NCBI RefSeq assembly: GCF_000015265.1
Contig: NC_008699.1
Coordinates: 4,526,001-4,590,000 of the forward strand
Source of the DNA: Nocardioides sp. JS614
GTDB lineage: Bacteria > Actinomycetota > Actinomycetes > Propionibacteriales > Nocardioidaceae
Length of the DNA stretch: 64,000 nt
Reading direction: 5' to 3'
Shown here: positions 8,026 to 16,728 of the stretch, in pieces
Layout of the letters: every line of letters starts with the position of its first letter
Position numbering within the stretch: the stretch's first letter is position 1
The notes under the pieces: generated by a model
The model's input: the letters and a program-made list of their open reading frames with translations, nothing else
Told to the model about the DNA's origin: nothing
Databases searched by the model: none
Position numbers and translations under genes: made by a program

Positions 8026-8099
8026 GGGCAGGTAGCTCAGTCGGTACGAGCGTCCGCCTGAAAAGTGGAAGGTCGGCGGTTCGACCCCGCCCCTGCCCA
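8026..8099 (+). tRNA. tRNA-Phe (GAA)
   Basis: Acceptor GGGCAGG pairs with CCTGCCC; the anticodon stem TCCGC/GTGGA contains one G-U pair and the loop CTGAAAA gives anticodon GAA. The T-arm is GGCGGTTCGACCCCGCC. CCA is not encoded. It is transcribed away from tRNA-Glu; the Glu-Asp-Phe grouping is common in actinobacteria. Confidence 0.93.
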
Positions 8100-8132
8100 C
8101 AAGCACCGCCGGTCGCTGACCAGCGGACGAGA

Positions 8133-8159
8133 GGCCCCCGCCGGATCCCGGCGGGGGCC
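8133..8159 (+). terminator. terminator after tRNA-Phe
   Basis: A perfect 12-bp GC stem (8133-8144 with 8148-8159) with a three-base loop lies 33 bases beyond tRNA-Phe. Confidence 0.65.
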
Positions 8160-8175
8160 ACTGCTCGTCCCCGGT

Positions 8176-8227
8176 CGGGTCGTGTGCCTCAGGACGCGCT
8201 ATGGCGCGTCCTGAGGCACACGACCCG
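8176..8227. terminator. 24-bp perfect hairpin between tRNA-Phe and the catabolic operon
   Basis: The arms 8176-8199 and 8204-8227 are perfectly complementary over 24 bp with a TATG loop. It starts 22 bases beyond the stop of the last gene of the minus-strand catabolic operon, so it most likely terminates that operon and also blocks read-through from the tRNA side. The length is unusually long for a simple terminator and its sequence is not shared with the three repeat families. Confidence 0.6.
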
Positions 8228-8249
8228 GCAGTGGGCACTCCTCGTCGGC

Positions 8250-9419
8250 TCAGCGGAAGGCGGCCTCGCCGGTGAGAGCGCGGCCGATCACCAGCTGGTG
8301 CACCTCGCTGGTGCCCTCGTAGGTGAGCACGGACTCCAGGTTGTTGGCGTGCCGCAGGACCGGGTACTCCAGCGTGATGCCGGCGGCGCCGAGCAGGGTG
8401 CGGCTCTCGCGGGCGATGGCGAGCGCCTCGCGGACGTTGTTGAGCTTGCCGAGGCTGACCTGCTCGGGGCGCAGCCGCCCCTCGTCCTTGAGCCGGCCCA
8501 GCTGCAGGGCGAGCAGCATCGCCTTGCCGAGCTCGAGGGTCATGTCGGCAAGCTTGGCCTGGGAGAGCTGGTACGCCGCGAGCGGCTTGTCGAAGATCTC
8601 CCGCTCACGGGTGTAGGCGATCGCGGTCTCCAAGCAGTCCCTGGCCGCGCCAACGGCCCCGAAGGCGATCCCGAAGCGGGCCTCGTTCAGGCAGGACAGC
8701 GGGCCGGACAGGCCGCTCACCTCGGGCAGCACCGCGTCGGCGGGCAGCCGGACGCCGTCCAGGACGAGCTCGCTGGTCACCGAGGCGCGCAGCGACATCT
8801 TCTTCTTGATCTCCGGGGCGGAGAAGCCGGGAGTGTCGGTGGGGACGACGAACCCGCGGATGCCACCCTCGGTCTGCGCCCAGACGACGGCGACGTCGGC
8901 GACCGAGCCGTTGGTGATCCACATCTTGGTGCCGTCGAGGACCCAGTCGCCCGAGGGCTCCTGGCGGGCGCGGGTCCGCATGCCGGCGGGGTTCGAGCCG
9001 AAGTCCGGCTCGGTCAGGCCGAAGCAGCCGATCGCCTCACCCGCGGCCATTCGCGGCAGCCACTCCTGCTTCTGCGCCTCGCTGCCGTGCTTCCAGATCG
9101 CGAACATCGCCAGTGAGCCCTGCACGGACACCAGCGAGCGGACGCCGGAGTCGCCTGCCTCGAGCTCGAGGCAGGCCAGGCCGTACGCCGTCGCGGTGGT
9201 GCCGGCACAGCCGTAGCCCTCCAGGTGCATGCCGAGGACGCCGAGCGCGCCGAGCTCCTTGGCCAGCTCGCGGGCCGGGACGGTGCCCGCCTCGTACCAG
9301 TCGGCGACCTCGGGTCGGACCCGGTCGTCGACGAACCGGCGGACGGTGTCGCGGATGGCCAGGGTCTCGGCATCGACGAGGGAGTCGGTGTCGAAGAGGC
9401 CGAGCGGGGTCTGGGTCAT
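8250..9419 (-). CDS. gcdH: acyl-CoA dehydrogenase, glutaryl-CoA dehydrogenase type
   Basis: A 389-residue FAD enzyme. The catalytic glutamate is E368 in T-Y-E-G-T-S-E-V-H. The segment S-G-V-R-S-L-V-S-V-Q-G-S-L-A-M-F-A-I matches the glutaryl-CoA dehydrogenase region whose arginine binds the distal carboxylate, so oxidation and decarboxylation of glutaryl-CoA to crotonyl-CoA is the likely reaction. The flavin motif F-G-L-T-E-P-D-F-G-S-N is present. It is the last gene of the operon and would complete breakdown of the pimeloyl-CoA formed upstream. A related dicarboxyl-CoA dehydrogenase is the alternative. Confidence 0.8.
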   Translation of the reverse strand: MTQTPLGLFDTDSLVDAETLAIRDTVRRFVDDRVRPEVADWYEAGTVPARELAKELGALGVLGMHLEGYGCAGTTATAYGLACLELEAGDSGVRSLVSVQGSLAMFAIWKHGSEAQKQEWLPRMAAGEAIGCFGLTEPDFGSNPAGMRTRARQEPSGDWVLDGTKMWITNGSVADVAVVWAQTEGGIRGFVVPTDTPGFSAPEIKKKMSLRASVTSELVLDGVRLPADAVLPEVSGLSGPLSCLNEARFGIAFGAVGAARDCLETAIAYTREREIFDKPLAAYQLSQAKLADMTLELGKAMLLALQLGRLKDEGRLRPEQVSLGKLNNVREALAIARESRTLLGAAGITLEYPVLRHANNLESVLTYEGTSEVHQLVIGRALTGEAAFR

Positions 9420-9430
9420 GACGGTCCCTT

Positions 9431-10582
9431 TCAGAGGAAGGCGCTGACGCCGGTCTCGGCGCGCCCGATGAGCAGCTTCTGGATCTGGCTGGTGCCTTCG
9501 TACAGCGTCATCACCCGAGCGTCGCGCATGTACTTCTGGACCGGGTACTCGTCGACGTACCCGTAGCCGCCGAACGCCTGGATCGCCAGGTTCGCGGCGC
9601 GCACGGCGGCCTCGCTGGCGAAGTACTTCGCCTTGGAGGCCTCGGTGCCGAAGGGCTGGTCGCGCTCGATCAGGTCGGCGGCCCGCCAGACCAGCAGCCG
9701 GGCCGCGTCGGCCTCGACGGAGATCTCCGCGATCATGTCCTGGATCAGCTGGAAGGAGGCCAGCTGACGGCCGAACTGCCGGCGCTGCACCGAGTAGTCG
9801 ACGACCGCCTCGAGGCAGCCCTGGATGATGCCGACGCACCCGGCACCCACCGAGACGCGGCCCTTGTCCAGCGAGTGCATGGCGATCTTGAAGCCCTCGC
9901 CCTCCGCGCCGAGCATCGCGTCGGCGGGCACCCGCACGTTGTCGAAGGAGAGCTCGGCGGTGGCCTGGCCGCGCAGCCCGAGCTTGCCGTGGATCTCCTG
10001 GCGCCCGAACCCGGGGAGGTCGGTCGGCACGAGGAACGCCGACACCCCGCGGGGGCCGGGCTCGCCGGTGCGGGCGAAGACCAGGCAGACGTCGGCCCAG
10101 GTGCCGTTGGTGATGAAGATCTTCGCGCCGTTGAGCACCCAGTCGTCGCCGTCGCGGACCGCCCGGGTCCGCAGGTTCGCGGCGTCCGAGCCGTTGTCGG
10201 GCTCGGTCAGGCCGAAGCACGCGAGGGTCCGGCCGGTCGCGATGCCGGGGAGCCAGCGGTGCTTCTGCTCCTCGGTCCCGTGGGAGAGGATCACCTTCCC
10301 GACCAGGCCCATCGAGACCGACACGATGCCGCGCACCGAGGAGTCGGCGCGGCCGAGCTCCTCCATGCCGATGCAGTAGGTGATGTAGTCGCCGCCCAGC
10401 CCGCCGTACTCCTCGGGGATGGTGAGCCCGAAGAACCCGAGGTCGCCGAGCTTGGGGATGATCGCGGTGTCGACCGACTCACGGCGGTCCCACTCGCCGC
10501 GGTACGGGACGACCTCCGCGTCGAGGAACTCGCGGGCCAGCTTCTTGAAGCTGAGCTGGTCCTCGTTGAGTGACAGGTCCAT
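9431..10582 (-). CDS. acyl-CoA dehydrogenase
   Basis: A 383-residue acyl-CoA dehydrogenase with an N-terminal helical domain, the flavin motif C-F-G-L-T-E-P-D-N-G-S-D, W-I-T-N-like segment I-F-I-T-N-G-T-W and catalytic E362 in L-Y-E-G-T-S-Q-I-Q. It introduces a 2,3-double bond into an acyl-CoA; in this operon pimeloyl-CoA or a chain-shortened product is the natural candidate, which is inference. The ATG at 10582 lies two bases beyond the stop of the preceding 3-hydroxyacyl-CoA dehydrogenase gene, so translation is probably coupled. Confidence 0.88.
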   Translation of the reverse strand: MDLSLNEDQLSFKKLAREFLDAEVVPYRGEWDRRESVDTAIIPKLGDLGFFGLTIPEEYGGLGGDYITYCIGMEELGRADSSVRGIVSVSMGLVGKVILSHGTEEQKHRWLPGIATGRTLACFGLTEPDNGSDAANLRTRAVRDGDDWVLNGAKIFITNGTWADVCLVFARTGEPGPRGVSAFLVPTDLPGFGRQEIHGKLGLRGQATAELSFDNVRVPADAMLGAEGEGFKIAMHSLDKGRVSVGAGCVGIIQGCLEAVVDYSVQRRQFGRQLASFQLIQDMIAEISVEADAARLLVWRAADLIERDQPFGTEASKAKYFASEAAVRAANLAIQAFGGYGYVDEYPVQKYMRDARVMTLYEGTSQIQKLLIGRAETGVSAFL

Positions 10583-10584
10583 GG

Positions 10585-11448
10585 TCAGACTCCTTCGTAG
10601 GTGTACCAGCCGCGGCCGGTCTTGCGGCCGAGGTGGCCGCGCTCGACGAGCTCGGTCACGCTGCGGCTGGGGAGGTCGGCAGGGTCGCCGGTCTCGGCGT
10701 ACCGAGCCTGCTTGGTGAGGTAGCCGATGTCGATGCCGGTGAGGTCCATCAGCTCGAACGGTCCCATCGGATAGCCGAGAGCGGTCCGGCAGGCGGTGTC
10801 GATGGCCTCGACACCGGCGTAGCCGCCCTCGTAGAGCCGGATCGCCTCGTCGCGCACGGCGTTGAGGATCCGGTTCGCCACGAAGCCCGGGATCTCCTTC
10901 TCCAGGACGACCGGAACCTTGCCCAGCGACTCGACGAGGTCCACGCAGCTCGCGACCGTCTGCCCCGAGGTCTCCGGTCCGGGCACCACCTCGACGCAGG
11001 CCATGACGAGCGCCGGGTTGAAGAAGTGCAGGTTGCAGACCCGGTCCGCGCGCCCCGTCGCGGCCGCGAGCCGGGACGGCACGAAGCTCGAGGAGTTGCT
11101 GGCCAGGATCGTGGCCGGCGGGCAGAGCCGGTCGAGCTCGGCGAACAGCTCCGACTTCACCTCGATCCTCTCGACCACCGCCTCGATCACGAGGTCCGCG
11201 TCCGCGGCGGCGGCGGCGGCGGCGAGCGAGTCCGCCACCCGCAGCCGCTCGAACGCGGCCGTGACGTCGTCGGCGGTACGCCGGCCCTTCTCGACCTGCC
11301 GCGCCATCCGGTCGCGCAGCTCGCGATCGGCCCGCTCGAGCATGGCCGGATCGACGTCGTGGAGGCACACCTGGTGGCCCGCGAGGGCGCAGACCATCGC
11401 GATCTGGGAGCCCATCGCCCCCGCACCCACGACCAGGACGCTGCGCAT
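10585..11448 (-). CDS. 3-hydroxyacyl-CoA dehydrogenase
   Basis: A 287-residue NAD-dependent enzyme. The dinucleotide motif G-A-G-A-M-G-S-Q-I-A is at residues 8-17, followed by D-x-D acidic end of strand two. The catalytic histidine lies in C-N-L-H-F-F-N-P and the partner glutamate in V-V-P-G-P-E-T. The C-terminal dimerisation domain contains G-Y-P-M-G-P-F-E-L-M-D-L-T-G and ends in G-R-K-T-G-R-G-W-Y-x-Y. The start ATG overlaps the stop of the crotonase gene by one base. It would oxidise the hydroxyacyl-CoA in the beta-oxidation steps after ring opening. Confidence 0.92.
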   Translation of the reverse strand: MRSVLVVGAGAMGSQIAMVCALAGHQVCLHDVDPAMLERADRELRDRMARQVEKGRRTADDVTAAFERLRVADSLAAAAAAADADLVIEAVVERIEVKSELFAELDRLCPPATILASNSSSFVPSRLAAATGRADRVCNLHFFNPALVMACVEVVPGPETSGQTVASCVDLVESLGKVPVVLEKEIPGFVANRILNAVRDEAIRLYEGGYAGVEAIDTACRTALGYPMGPFELMDLTGIDIGYLTKQARYAETGDPADLPSRSVTELVERGHLGRKTGRGWYTYEGV

Positions 11449-12230
11449 CAGGCCCCCCGGAACGCAGGGGTGCGCTTGGCCAGGAACGCCTCGGCGCCCT
11501 CCCGCTTGTCCCCGGTGGTGTAGAGCAGCGACTGGGCCAGCTGCTCGATGACCAGGCCGGTCCGCCGGTCGGTGTCCATGCCGGAGCGCACCACCAGCTT
11601 GGCGAGCCGGACCGCGAGCGGACCCTTGGCCCGGATCTGCCCGGCCACCTCGCGGGCGTGGGGGAGGAGCTCCTCCGGTGCGACCACCGAGGTGACCAGC
11701 CCGATCGTGCGGGCCTCCTCGGCGTCGACGAGCCGTCCGGTGAGGATCAGCTCGAGGGCACGCCCCACGCCGACCAGCCTGGCGAGCCGCTGGGTGCCGC
11801 CCGCGCCGGGCAGTACGGCGAGGTTGGTCTCCGGCAGCCCGAACCGGGCGCTCGTGGACGCCACCCGCAGGTCGCACGCCATCGCGAGCTCGCAGCCACC
11901 GCCCAGGGCGTAGCCGTTGACCGCGGCGATGGTCGGCTTCTCATAGGCCTCGACCTCGTCGTAGAGCGCCTGCATCTCCGAGGCGAGTCCGGTGTGCAGC
12001 GTGTAGTCGCGCAGCTGGGCGATGTCGGCGCCGGCGACGAAGGCGCGGTCGCCCGCGCCGGTGAACACCACCACCTCCACCGCGTCGTCGTGACGGAACG
12101 TGTCGAGGACGGCGCGGAGGTCGGCCTGGACCTGCCGGCTCACCGCATTGCGGACCTCCGGGCGGTTGACGGTCACCACTGCGATCCCGTCGGCGACCTC
12201 GACCAGCAGCGTCTCGAACCCGGCGCTCAT
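11448..12230 (-). CDS. enoyl-CoA hydratase/crotonase family protein, BadK-like role
   Basis: A 260-residue crotonase. The oxyanion-hole segments are A-F-V-A-G-A-D-I and A-L-G-G-G-C-E-L-A-M-A-C-D-L-R, with the hydratase glutamate in L-P-E-T and a second in the L-P-G-A-G-G-T-Q-R-L-A-R segment. Placed between the CoA ligase and the hydroxyacyl-CoA dehydrogenase, it is a candidate for hydrating cyclohex-1-ene-1-carboxyl-CoA (the BadK step), or for the open-chain enoyl-CoA; one enzyme might serve both. It overlaps the aliA stop by four bases (ATGA). Confidence 0.88.
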   Translation of the reverse strand: MSAGFETLLVEVADGIAVVTVNRPEVRNAVSRQVQADLRAVLDTFRHDDAVEVVVFTGAGDRAFVAGADIAQLRDYTLHTGLASEMQALYDEVEAYEKPTIAAVNGYALGGGCELAMACDLRVASTSARFGLPETNLAVLPGAGGTQRLARLVGVGRALELILTGRLVDAEEARTIGLVTSVVAPEELLPHAREVAGQIRAKGPLAVRLAKLVVRSGMDTDRRTGLVIEQLAQSLLYTTGDKREGAEAFLAKRTPAFRGA

Positions 12231-13846
12231 TGGGCCACCTGGTCGCGCAGGTGGAACTTCTGGATCTTGCCGCTGGGGGTCTTGGGGAGCTCGGGCAGGA
12301 CGGTGAGGAACTCCGGCCAGTACTGCTTCGCCACTCCCTTCTCCCGCAGGAACTCCTGCATCTCGGCGAAGTCGAAACCGGCCACGCCCGGCTTCAGCAC
12401 GACGCAGGCGCACGCCCGTTCCTGGAGTCGCGGGTCGGGGACCGCCACCACGGCCACCACCTCGATCTTGGGGTTCTCGTACAGCACGTTCTCGACGTAG
12501 GCGACGGGGATGTTCTCGCCGCCGCGGATGATCACGTCCTTGGTGCGCCCGGAGATGCTCACGTAGCCCTCGGCGTCGATGTGGGCCAGGTCGCCGGTGT
12601 CGAACCAGTCGCCGTCGAAGGAGTCGCGGGTCATCTCGAGGCGCTCGGCGTACCCGACGAACAGGAAGGGGCCGGTCACCTGGAGCCGGCCCTCGGTGCC
12701 CGCCGGCACCTCGGCACCGTCGGCGTCGACGACCCGGATCCGCATGCCCGGCCAGGGGTAGCCGTCGGTCTCGATCAGCTTCTCGTCCGGGTCGCCGGGG
12801 ACGCCGAGCGTGACGAGCGCGTTCTCGGTCTGGCCCCAGCCACCGACCACCACCAGGCCCGGCAGCGCGGCCCGCGCGCGGCGGACGATGGCCCGCGGGA
12901 TCGGGGCGCCCATGCAGCAGAACCGCTGCAGGCTGGACAGATCGTGGTCGGCGAGGTCGGCGACGTTGACGAGGTCGTGGAGGAACGGCGTCGCCGCGGA
13001 GGTGTAGGTGATCCGGTGCTGCTCGACGAGCCGCACGAACTCGGCCGGATCCCACACGTCCTGCAGCACGCCGGTCGCGCCGACCTGGACGGGCAGCCGA
13101 GCGCCGTACAGGAAGCCGGTGAGGTGCGCCAGCGTCGAGGCCATGTGGATCACGCTGTCCGCGCCGACGCCGAGGCGCTCGGGCAGCGGTGCGTTCGCCG
13201 CGACGACGGTGTTGTGGGTGTGCATGACGCCCTTGGGCTCACCGGTGGTGCCGGAGGTGAAGATCAGCAGGGTGACGTCGTTGGCGTCCGGCCGCAGCGA
13301 GTCGAGCAGGCCGGGGTCGTGCCGCTCCTCCCACGGGGTGGCCAGGAACGTCTCGAACGAGTCGGCACCGTCACCGTCGACGACCAGGACGTGCTCGAGA
13401 TCGGGCAGGTCGGGGCGCAGCCGCTCGACCATCGCGGGGTAGTCGAAGTCCCGGAACCGGCGCGGCACGACCAGCACCCGCGAGCGCGCCAGGCCCATCA
13501 TGAAGCCGACCTCGCGCTCGCGGTAGATCGGGATCAGCGGGTTGCTGATCGCACCGATCCGGGTGCACGCGTAGTGCACGACCACCCACTCGATCCAGTT
13601 CGGCAGCTGGAAGCTGACCACGTCGCCGGGGCGGACGCCGAGCTCGACCAGGCCGTGCGCGCAGCGGTCGACCTCGCGGCGCAGGTCGGCGTACGTCATC
13701 TCCCGGCGCGCATCGACGAACGCGGTGCGGTCCGGGGTCGCCTCGGCGTGCTCGTCGAGGTAGTCGGTGATCAACCGGTCCAGCCAGTGGCCGTCCGCGG
13801 TGTGCCGGGCGATCCGCTCGGCGGTCAGGATCGTCTCGAAGGTCAT
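12227..13846 (-). CDS. aliA: cyclohexanecarboxylate-CoA ligase-like AMP-binding enzyme
   Basis: A 539-residue acyl-adenylate-forming ligase. The ATP motif I-F-T-S-G-T-T-G-E-P-K-G is near residue 200, the adenine motif G-W-G-Q-T-E-N follows, and the hinge D-L-A-H-I-D-A-E-G-Y and G-R-T-K-D-V-I-I-R-G-G-E-N-I-P motifs precede the catalytic lysine in T-P-S-G-K-I-Q-K. The N-terminus (A-E-R-I-A-x-H-x-x-x-G-H-W-x-D-R-x-I) and the P-I-Y-R-E-R-E-V-x-F-M segment resemble AliA. With AliB, BadH and BadI beside it, cyclohexanecarboxylate is the most likely substrate. Confidence 0.85.
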   Translation of the reverse strand: MTFETILTAERIARHTADGHWLDRLITDYLDEHAEATPDRTAFVDARREMTYADLRREVDRCAHGLVELGVRPGDVVSFQLPNWIEWVVVHYACTRIGAISNPLIPIYREREVGFMMGLARSRVLVVPRRFRDFDYPAMVERLRPDLPDLEHVLVVDGDGADSFETFLATPWEERHDPGLLDSLRPDANDVTLLIFTSGTTGEPKGVMHTHNTVVAANAPLPERLGVGADSVIHMASTLAHLTGFLYGARLPVQVGATGVLQDVWDPAEFVRLVEQHRITYTSAATPFLHDLVNVADLADHDLSSLQRFCCMGAPIPRAIVRRARAALPGLVVVGGWGQTENALVTLGVPGDPDEKLIETDGYPWPGMRIRVVDADGAEVPAGTEGRLQVTGPFLFVGYAERLEMTRDSFDGDWFDTGDLAHIDAEGYVSISGRTKDVIIRGGENIPVAYVENVLYENPKIEVVAVVAVPDPRLQERACACVVLKPGVAGFDFAEMQEFLREKGVAKQYWPEFLTVLPELPKTPSGKIQKFHLRDQVAQ

Positions 13847-13862
13847 GGCAGGTCTCCCGTGG

Positions 13863-14603
13863 TCAAGACATCGTGAGGCCGCCGCTGACGCTGACGGTCT
13901 GTCCGGTGACGAAGCCGGCCTCGTCGGAGGCCAGGAAGGCGACCACGTTCGCGAGGTCCTCGGGCTGCCCGAGCCGGCGGAACGGGATGGCCTTGACGAG
14001 CGCCTCGCGGAGCTTGTCCCCGCCCATGGAGGCGAACAGCGCGGTGTCGGTGGGTCCCGGGCAGACGCAGTTGACGTTGACCTGGCTGCGGGCCATCTCC
14101 CGGGCCGTGGCCTTGCTGAACGCGATGACGCCGCCCTTGGCCGCCGAGTAGACGGCCTCGCCCGACGAGCCCACCCGGCCGGCGTCCGACCCGATGTTGA
14201 CCACGCTCCCGGAGCCCTGCGCGGCCATGATCGGCAGCACCTTCTTGGAGGTGTTGAGCACGCCGTAGAGGTTGATGCCGATGATCCGGTCCCACGTCTC
14301 CGGCTCGGAGTCGACGAACGCCTCGCCCTTGTCCCAGCCGGCGTTGTTGACGAGTACGTCGATCCGCCCGAAGGTCGCGACCACCTCGTCGACCATCGCG
14401 TCGACGGAGGTGCGATCGGTGACGTCGGCGTGCAGGCCGATCGCACCGTGGTCGAGTGCCGCGGCGGTCTCCTTCGCGGCCTGGTGGTCGACGTCGGTCA
14501 CCACCACGGTGGCGCCCTCAGCCGCCAGCTTCGTGGCGATCGCCTTGCCGATGCCCTGTCCGGCGCCGGTGACGACCGCGATCTTGGAGTCGAGCTTGCC
14601 CAT
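13863..14603 (-). CDS. badH: 2-hydroxycyclohexanecarboxyl-CoA dehydrogenase-like SDR
   Basis: A 246-residue short-chain dehydrogenase. The cofactor motif T-G-A-G-Q-G-I-G is at residues 12-19, N-N-A-G at 86-89, and the catalytic set is S139, Y152 and K156. The stretches N-A-G-W-D-x-G-x-x-F, S-D-A-G-R-V-G-S-S-G-E-A-V-Y and S-V-S-G-G-L-T-M at the end match BadH of Rhodopseudomonas palustris closely, which oxidises 2-hydroxycyclohexane-1-carboxyl-CoA to the 2-keto compound with NAD. It lies between aliB and aliA. Confidence 0.88.
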   Translation of the reverse strand: MGKLDSKIAVVTGAGQGIGKAIATKLAAEGATVVVTDVDHQAAKETAAALDHGAIGLHADVTDRTSVDAMVDEVVATFGRIDVLVNNAGWDKGEAFVDSEPETWDRIIGINLYGVLNTSKKVLPIMAAQGSGSVVNIGSDAGRVGSSGEAVYSAAKGGVIAFSKATAREMARSQVNVNCVCPGPTDTALFASMGGDKLREALVKAIPFRRLGQPEDLANVVAFLASDEAGFVTGQTVSVSGGLTMS

Positions 14604-14671
14604 GGGGTCCTTGCCTTTCGAGTGGTCTGCGGGGGGTGGCTGGAGCTGGGTCCGTCGGAGGTGGGAGCGGG

Positions 14672-15817
14672 TCAGGGTGCGAACGCACGGCCGAGCAGGT
14701 CTCGGGAGATGACGAGCTTGGAGACCTGCTCGGTCCCGTCGCCGATCTCCAGCCCGATCACGTCGCGCAGCCGCTGACCGACCGGGTTCTCGGAGGAGTA
14801 GCCCAGGTGCCCGAAGGTGAGCAGGCACTTGTGGATCACCTCGGTGGCCAGCTTCGGCGCCCAGAACTTCGCCATCGCGGCGAGCGCGGAGTGCTCGAGG
14901 TCGTGGTCCTTGTTCCAGAGCGCCTCGTAGCAGACGTGCCGGGCGCCCCGGACGTACGTCGCGAGCTCGGCCAGGGGGAACGCGACCCCCTGGAAGGTGC
15001 CGATCGGCTTGCCGAAGGCCACCCGGTCGCGCGACCACTGCACCGCCTCGTCGAGTGACTGCTGGGCCGCGCCGAGGCAGGCCAGGCCGATGATCGCCCG
15101 GGAGTAGTCGAAGCCCTGCATGACCGACACGAAGCCGTCGCCCTCGGCGCCGATCAGCTGCGCGCGAGCGACGGGCGTCCCGTCGAAGTGCAGCGACGCG
15201 CGGCCGATCGCACGACTGCCGAGGTCGTCGAACGCGGCCCGGGTGACGCTCGGGTCGTGCAGGTCGACCCAGAACGCGCTGACGCCCCGCGCGCCGGGGC
15301 CGCCGGTGCGCGCCAGCACGACGCCCCGGTCGGCGGTCATCCCGAGCGTGATGGAGGTCTTCTCGCCGTGCAGCGTCCACCCGGCACCGTCCGGGACCGC
15401 CTTCAGCTCCAGGCCGGCGGCATCGGTGCCGTGGCCGGGCTCGGTGATGCAGATGCAGGGGACGACCTCGCCCGAGGCGATCCCGGGCAGCCAGGCCGCC
15501 TGCTGCTCGGCGGTGGCGTTGCGGACGACGATGTCGCTGATCAGGGCGGTGTTGATGATCAGGTACGCCGCGTTGAAGTCGGCACGGCCGACCTCCTCCG
15601 CGGCGATCCCGGCGATCACCGCGGTCGCCTCCTGTCCGCCGTACTCCTCCGGGATGCGCAGCCCGGTCAGGCCCATCCCGGCCATGTCGACCGCGAGCTC
15701 ACGCCGGAACACCGCCGCTCGGTCGTCGGACTGGTAGTGCGGCGCCAGGGTCTTGGCGGCGAACCGCCGGACCTCCTGGCGGAACGCCTCCTGGTCCTCG
15801 TCGAATCCGTAGTCCAT
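14672..15817 (-). CDS. aliB: cyclohexanecarboxyl-CoA dehydrogenase-like acyl-CoA dehydrogenase
   Basis: A 381-residue acyl-CoA dehydrogenase that departs from the usual catalytic motif: the Y-E-G-T of the two other family members in this operon is G-D-G-T here (D360), as in AliB-type enzymes. The stretches L-A-P-H-Y-Q-S-D-D, S-I-T-L-G-M and V-M-Q-G-F-D-Y-S-R-A-I-I-G-L-A-C-L are characteristic of AliB. The reaction would be cyclohexanecarboxyl-CoA to cyclohex-1-ene-1-carboxyl-CoA. The ATG start is used; a 21-bp gap separates it from badI. Confidence 0.87.
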   Translation of the reverse strand: MDYGFDEDQEAFRQEVRRFAAKTLAPHYQSDDRAAVFRRELAVDMAGMGLTGLRIPEEYGGQEATAVIAGIAAEEVGRADFNAAYLIINTALISDIVVRNATAEQQAAWLPGIASGEVVPCICITEPGHGTDAAGLELKAVPDGAGWTLHGEKTSITLGMTADRGVVLARTGGPGARGVSAFWVDLHDPSVTRAAFDDLGSRAIGRASLHFDGTPVARAQLIGAEGDGFVSVMQGFDYSRAIIGLACLGAAQQSLDEAVQWSRDRVAFGKPIGTFQGVAFPLAELATYVRGARHVCYEALWNKDHDLEHSALAAMAKFWAPKLATEVIHKCLLTFGHLGYSSENPVGQRLRDVIGLEIGDGTEQVSKLVISRDLLGRAFAP

Positions 15818-15838
15818 GGTCGGTTCGCCTCCTGCGCG

Positions 15839-16636
15839 TCAGTGCCAGTTGACGTGCTGGTTGAAGTCGGGCTTGCGCTTCTCCGCGAAGGCGGCGGCGC
15901 CCTCGAGGCCCTCGGGCGAGGCGGTGAACAGGTCGAGCGCGCTCATCGCCAGGTTGCTGAGACCGGCCTGGTGGTCGGTGTCGGCGTTGAAGGACTGCTT
16001 GAGGAAGCGGATGGCCGTGGGGCTCTTCTCGGCGACCTCCGCCGCCCACTCCTTGGCCTCGTCGAGCAACCGGTCGGCCGGGACCACCTTGTTCACCAGG
16101 CCCATCGCGAGCGCCTCGGAGGCGTCGTACTGGCGGCACCAGAACCAGATCTCGCGGGCCTTCTTCTCCCCCACGACCCGGGCGAGGTACGCCGAGCCGA
16201 AGCCGGCGTCGAAGGAGCCGACCCGGGGCCCCGCTTGGCCGAAGCGCGCGTTCTCGCTCGCGATCGACACGTCGCAGAGCACGTGCAGCACGTGGCCGCC
16301 ACCGACCGCGATCCCGTTGACCGCCGCGATCACGGGCTTGGGGATGTCTCGGATCAGCTTGTGCAGGTTGCCGATCTCGAACATGCCGCTCTCGCTCGGA
16401 CCGTAGTCGCCGGTCTCCGCGCGCTGCTTGACGTCGCCACCGGTGCAGAACGCCTTCTCGCCGGAGCCGGTGAGGATCACCGACTGCACCTGCCGGTCCG
16501 CCCACGCGAGCCGGAACGCCTTGATCAGCTCGTCGACGGTCTTCGCCCGGAAGGCGTTGTACCGCTCCGGCCGGCTGATCGTGATGATCGCCGCCGAATC
16601 CTCCACGACGTAGGTGATGTCCTCGAAGTCGGTCAC
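15839..16636 (-). CDS. badI: 2-ketocyclohexanecarboxyl-CoA hydrolase-like crotonase (ring cleavage)
   Basis: A 265-residue crotonase of the MenB/BadI branch. It has A-F-C-T-G-G-D-V, A-V-G-G-G-H-V-L-H-V-L-C-D and G-Q-A-G-P-R-V-G-S-F-D-A-G-F-G-S-A-Y-L-A-R, the last being diagnostic for this branch, then V-G-E-K-K-A-R-E-I-W-F and a closing K-R-K-P-D-F. BadI opens the ring of 2-ketocyclohexane-1-carboxyl-CoA to give pimeloyl-CoA. The GTG at 16636 is chosen because AGAGGG precedes it by six bases; an upstream in-frame start would lie inside the operator. It is the first gene of the operon. Confidence 0.87.
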   Translation of the reverse strand: MTDFEDITYVVEDSAAIITISRPERYNAFRAKTVDELIKAFRLAWADRQVQSVILTGSGEKAFCTGGDVKQRAETGDYGPSESGMFEIGNLHKLIRDIPKPVIAAVNGIAVGGGHVLHVLCDVSIASENARFGQAGPRVGSFDAGFGSAYLARVVGEKKAREIWFWCRQYDASEALAMGLVNKVVPADRLLDEAKEWAAEVAEKSPTAIRFLKQSFNADTDHQAGLSNLAMSALDLFTASPEGLEGAAAFAEKRKPDFNQHVNWH

Positions 16637-16657
16637 GTGCTGCCCTCTCGACGAAAA

Positions 16658-16671
16658 TGAATATCCGTTCA
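16658..16671. promoter_or_regulatory. TetR-type operator 1 (badI side)
   Basis: The inverted repeat TGAA-TATCCG-TTCA lies 22 bases upstream of the badI start codon. It shares its half-sites and six-base spacing with the second site near the TetR gene, so a single repressor probably controls both directions. Confidence 0.65.
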
Positions 16672-16728
16672 CTTACGATGAAGATAGGTTCATCACATCC
16701 GGCGCGTCAAGACCTTCGATGCCCTAAA

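Noticed and set aside
7618..8099. tRNA cluster as an integration site of a genomic island
   Set aside because: No integrase, no duplicated tRNA 3' end within the window and no shift in base composition at the borders.
15839..16636. MenB (naphthoate synthase)
   Set aside because: The G-S-F-D-A-G motif is shared with MenB, but there are no other menaquinone genes nearby and the neighbours are aliB, badH and aliA.
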